Positions 39,057 through 41,360 of a stretch of 41,360 nt of DNA are shown here, piece after piece. The notes beneath the pieces are model-generated. The model did not search any database, was not told the origin of the DNA, and saw only the letters and a program-made list of their open reading frames with translations. Within the stretch, counting starts at the first letter, position 1, and each line of letters opens with the position of its first letter. The stretch is taken from the NCBI GenBank assembly GCA_028292435.1, contig JAQGMI010000140.1, positions 1 through 41,360 on the forward strand, read 5' to 3'. The DNA is from Betaproteobacteria bacterium. Lineage in GTDB: Bacteria > Pseudomonadota > Gammaproteobacteria > Burkholderiales > SG8-41. The position numbers and the translations under genes are program-made.

Positions 39057-39902
39057 ATGAACCTGCCGCTCGATGTTGTCCTGCTCGTATTGCTTGCCGC
39101 TTTGATGCATGCGGCGTGGAATGCAATCGTCAAATCGAGCCAGAGCAAGTTCCTCGATACGATGATGGTCGCAATCGTGCCCGGCTTGATTGCGCTGGTG
39201 ACCGTACCCTTCCTGCAAATGCCTGCGCCGGCGAGTTGGCCGTGGCTGCTTGCTTCTGTCGCGATCCATTTTCTTTACTACCTCGCGGTTGCCGGTGCGC
39301 TGCGCCATGGTGATTTGTCGCATGTCTATCCGCTCATGCGCGGCTGCGCGCCGCTGTTCGTGGCGCTCGCCAGTTTCGCAGGGCTGGTCGATCAATTGAC
39401 GGCATCGATGTGGGCGGGCGTGATTTTGATCAGCGCCGGCATAATCGCCCCCGTCCTGCTTCGCCGCAACGGTGTCGGCATGCCGGCGCGCGGCACCGTG
39501 ATCGCAGTCGGCAATGCAGTGATCATTGGCGCTTATACAGTTGTCGATGGCAACGGCACGCGGCTTTCGGGCGACCCGATCAGCTACGGTCAATGGCTGT
39601 TCTTATTGAATGCCATGCCCCTCGCGATGTTCGCATTCGCATGGCGCAGAAAGCAGATCGGCGCTTACGTGCGCGAACGCTGGGCGATGGGCCTGGTGGG
39701 CGGCGTATTGTCGATGGGCTCTTACGCAATCGTCTTGTGGGCAATGACGCGCGCGCCGGTGGCGGGCGTCGCGGCGTTGCGCGAGACATCGGTAATCTTT
39801 GCGGCTTTCTTCGGCAGTTTCCTACTGCGCGAAGGATCGATTGCGCCGCGAGTGGCCGGCGCGATCCTCGTTGTATGCGGTATCGCCGCGTTCAGGCTGT
39901 AG
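39057..39902 (+). CDS. EamA-family (DMT) transporter
   Basis: A 281-residue membrane protein with about ten hydrophobic segments. Two EamA-like repeats are visible: PLDVVLLVLLAALMHAAWNA at the start and, in the second half, LVGGVLSMGSYAIVLWAMTR then VAALRETSVIFAAFFGSFLL. Members of the drug/metabolite transporter superfamily export amino acids or metabolites. A TAAAAT box (39040-39045) lies only 11 bases before the ATG and no ribosome site is seen, so the message may be nearly leaderless. Its 3' end overlaps the stop of the convergent MFS gene by 11 bases. Confidence 0.9.
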   Translation: MNLPLDVVLLVLLAALMHAAWNAIVKSSQSKFLDTMMVAIVPGLIALVTVPFLQMPAPASWPWLLASVAIHFLYYLAVAGALRHGDLSHVYPLMRGCAPLFVALASFAGLVDQLTASMWAGVILISAGIIAPVLLRRNGVGMPARGTVIAVGNAVIIGAYTVVDGNGTRLSGDPISYGQWLFLLNAMPLAMFAFAWRRKQIGAYVRERWAMGLVGGVLSMGSYAIVLWAMTRAPVAGVAALRETSVIFAAFFGSFLLREGSIAPRVAGAILVVCGIAAFRL

Positions 39903-41118
39903 CGGGTACCGGCGGCTTGCGCGCGATCTGGCGATCGTCGATCGGAAAATTGAGGATCGCCGCGACAACGCCCATGCCTATCGTCAGGATCCACATCAGC
40001 CGGTAAGAGCCCGTCGCATCGAACATATAGCCGCCGATGCCGACGCCGAGGAAGCTGCCGACCTGGTGAAACAGGAAAGCGATACCCGACAAAGTCGACA
40101 GGTAACGCACGCCGAAAATCTGCGCAATCAGGCCGCTCGTCAGGGGTACCGTGCCCAGCCATAAAAATCCGATCACCGCGCCGAACATGTAAACGCTCAA
40201 CGGCGTGATCGGCAGCGAAATGAAAACGGCAATGCCGACGGCGCGCGTGAAGTAGAGCGTGCTGAGCAAGTATTTCTTGGTGTAGCGGCCGCCGAGCCAG
40301 CCCCAGAAGTAGCTGCCGAAAATGTTGAAAAGGCCGATCATCGCGAGCGCGATCATGCCCGTCTCCGGCGTCATGTGCTGATCAACCATGTAGGCGGGGA
40401 AGTGGACCGAGATGAACATCAACTGGAAGCCGCACACGGTATAGGCGATGCACAAGAGCCAGTAACCGCGGTGGCTGAGCGCTTCGCGCAATGCTTCGGG
40501 TATCGATTGCTTAAACTGGTCCTTCGCGGGCGGCACGTGTTTTTCGACCAGCGCGGTCGACAAGGGCACGATGAAAAGTATGGTGATGGCCAGAATCAAC
40601 ATCGCGTTGTGCCAGCCGATATTGCTGATCAGCGTCTGGCTGTACGGCAGCATCGAAAACTGACCGAACGAACCTGCGGCGCCGGCGAGGCCGAGCGCCA
40701 CGCTGCGTTTCTCCGGAGGAAACGCGCGGCCGATGACGCCGTAAACGATGCTGAAGCCGCTGCAGGATAAGGCGATGCCAACCAGGATGCCGGCGCTGAA
40801 TCCGAACTCGAGGCCGGATGTCGAAAACGCCATCAGCGTCAAACCGATTGCATAAAATATCGCGCCGCCCGCCATTACGCGGCCGGCGCCGTACTTGTCC
40901 GCAATCATGCCGGTGAAGGGCTGGGCGATGCCGTAAACGAGATTCTGGATGGCGAGCGCAAAGGCGAAGGTCTGGCGCCCCCAGCCGAGGTCGGTCGTCA
41001 TCGGCTGCAGAAACAATCCGAACGAATGACGCGTGCCCAGTGCGATCGTCAGCGCCATGCCGCCGCAAATCAGGATTACCGCGGGCGTGCGCCAGTTTTT
41101 GGAAGTCGTCGTGCTCAT
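39892..41118 (-). CDS. Major facilitator superfamily transporter, monocarboxylate/OFA-like
   Basis: A 408-residue membrane protein with about 12 hydrophobic segments. ATG 41118 is preferred to a TTG two codons earlier. After TM1 (ALTIALGTRHSFGLFLQPMT) come IQNLVYGIAQPFTGMIADKY then GAGRVMAGG, the motif A loop of the oxalate/formate-monocarboxylate branch. Later pieces are VIGRAFPPEKRSVALGLAGA and LFHQVGSFLGVGIGGYMFDA. It likely moves a small carboxylate, which fits the acid-degradation theme, but no enzyme gene is adjacent. Its stop overlaps the EamA gene in tail-to-tail arrangement. Confidence 0.92.
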   Translation of the reverse strand: MSTTTSKNWRTPAVILICGGMALTIALGTRHSFGLFLQPMTTDLGWGRQTFAFALAIQNLVYGIAQPFTGMIADKYGAGRVMAGGAIFYAIGLTLMAFSTSGLEFGFSAGILVGIALSCSGFSIVYGVIGRAFPPEKRSVALGLAGAAGSFGQFSMLPYSQTLISNIGWHNAMLILAITILFIVPLSTALVEKHVPPAKDQFKQSIPEALREALSHRGYWLLCIAYTVCGFQLMFISVHFPAYMVDQHMTPETGMIALAMIGLFNIFGSYFWGWLGGRYTKKYLLSTLYFTRAVGIAVFISLPITPLSVYMFGAVIGFLWLGTVPLTSGLIAQIFGVRYLSTLSGIAFLFHQVGSFLGVGIGGYMFDATGSYRLMWILTIGMGVVAAILNFPIDDRQIARKPPVPATA

Positions 41119-41177
41119 GAGCAAGTCCCGATTTTAACCGAGACGCGAACGAATGCCGACCCGAACACCGGTTTGCT

Positions 41178-41360
41178 TCACGTTTTCAGCGTGAATGGAT
41201 TGAAGTTCGTGTTGCGGTCGTAAAAGTCTTCCTGCTCCGCGCGTTTCAATGCGCCGACGATTTTGTACGTGACTGGTGTGAAAACGATTTCGACGCCGAC
41301 CTTGACGACGAATTGCGAAAGCATCACGAGCGGCAGCTTGTCGTTGGGTATGATGCCGCT
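41178..41360 (-). CDS. Queuosine precursor transporter YhhQ/VUT family, C-terminal part
   Basis: The last 60 residues of a gene whose start lies outside the window. It reads SGIIPNDKLPLVMLSQFVVK, then VGVEIVFTPVTYKIVGALKR and AEQEDFYDRNTNFNPFTLKT. The K...E...TP.TY.....LKR.E..D.YD pattern is the characteristic end of the VUT family (YhhQ), membrane proteins that import 7-cyano- or 7-aminomethyl-7-deazaguanine for queuosine in tRNA. One membrane helix and the cytoplasmic tail are visible. It is transcribed toward the MFS gene, with 59 bases between. Confidence 0.8.
   Translation of the reverse strand, partial: SGIIPNDKLPLVMLSQFVVKVGVEIVFTPVTYKIVGALKRAEQEDFYDRNTNFNPFTLKT

Overview
The window looks like a chromosomal segment of a GC-rich betaproteobacterium of the Burkholderiales type. 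The main reason is the Bug/TctC family: six periplasmic solute-binding proteins of the tripartite tricarboxylate transporter class lie here without a single matching permease, an expansion typical of that group. Other supports are repeated TAAAAT/TATAAT -10-like boxes, a CTGT-N8-ACAG LexA-type box and many small acid- and amide-processing enzymes. I see no rRNA, tRNA, CRISPR array, transposase or phage structural gene, so this is mainly metabolic and regulatory DNA.

Layout. 1-4.3 kb: a partial ParB-like gene, a decayed response-regulator receiver, an exported alpha/beta hydrolase, two paralogous mini HTH proteins with a LexA-like box between them, a 71-residue orphan protein, and a cytosine-deaminase-like amidohydrolase divergent from a Bug receptor. 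5.7-8 kb: a PIG-L deacetylase fused to a GT2 glycosyltransferase, a second copy of the orphan protein and a cupin remnant. 8-13.1 kb: a signalling island with a NarL-type response regulator, an unknown small protein, a membrane hybrid histidine kinase and a soluble histidine kinase whose stop overlaps that of the hybrid kinase. 13.2-18 kb: a proline-rich exported protein, a Bug-amidase pair, a 1-Cys peroxiredoxin and a Tat-exported Rossmann protein. 18-24.6 kb: an ABC-type binding protein, an MFS transporter, then Bug + RbsB-like protein + ThDP enzyme + lipoprotein on one strand.

24.6-33.7 kb is the most coherent block. Three Bug receptors on the minus strand diverge from a mandelate-racemase/muconate-lactonizing-type enolase, a Gfo/Idh/MocA dehydrogenase and a three-subunit molybdenum hydroxylase (large, FAD and 2Fe-2S subunits). 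This looks like a capture-and-degrade module for an unidentified organic acid. A glutathione peroxidase closes it before a terminator.

34.3-41.4 kb is mixed housekeeping and accessory: a small basic protein, a GcvA-like LysR regulator, a class I glutamine-amidotransferase-like peptidase C26 broken by a one-base frameshift, a TerC membrane protein, a DUF4743-Nudix hydrolase, a NYN ribonuclease-like protein with a C-terminal LOTUS-like segment, an EamA transporter, an MFS transporter and the C-terminus of a YhhQ/VUT queuosine-precursor transporter.

Most interesting points: the duplicated mini-HTH and orphan-protein families with an SOS-like box, the permease-less Bug expansion tied to catabolic enzymes, the deacetylase-glycosyltransferase fusion, the amidohydrolase with altered active-site positions, and a shared 14-base motif upstream of the response regulator and the hybrid kinase. 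All calls come from reading the sequence; no database search was run.
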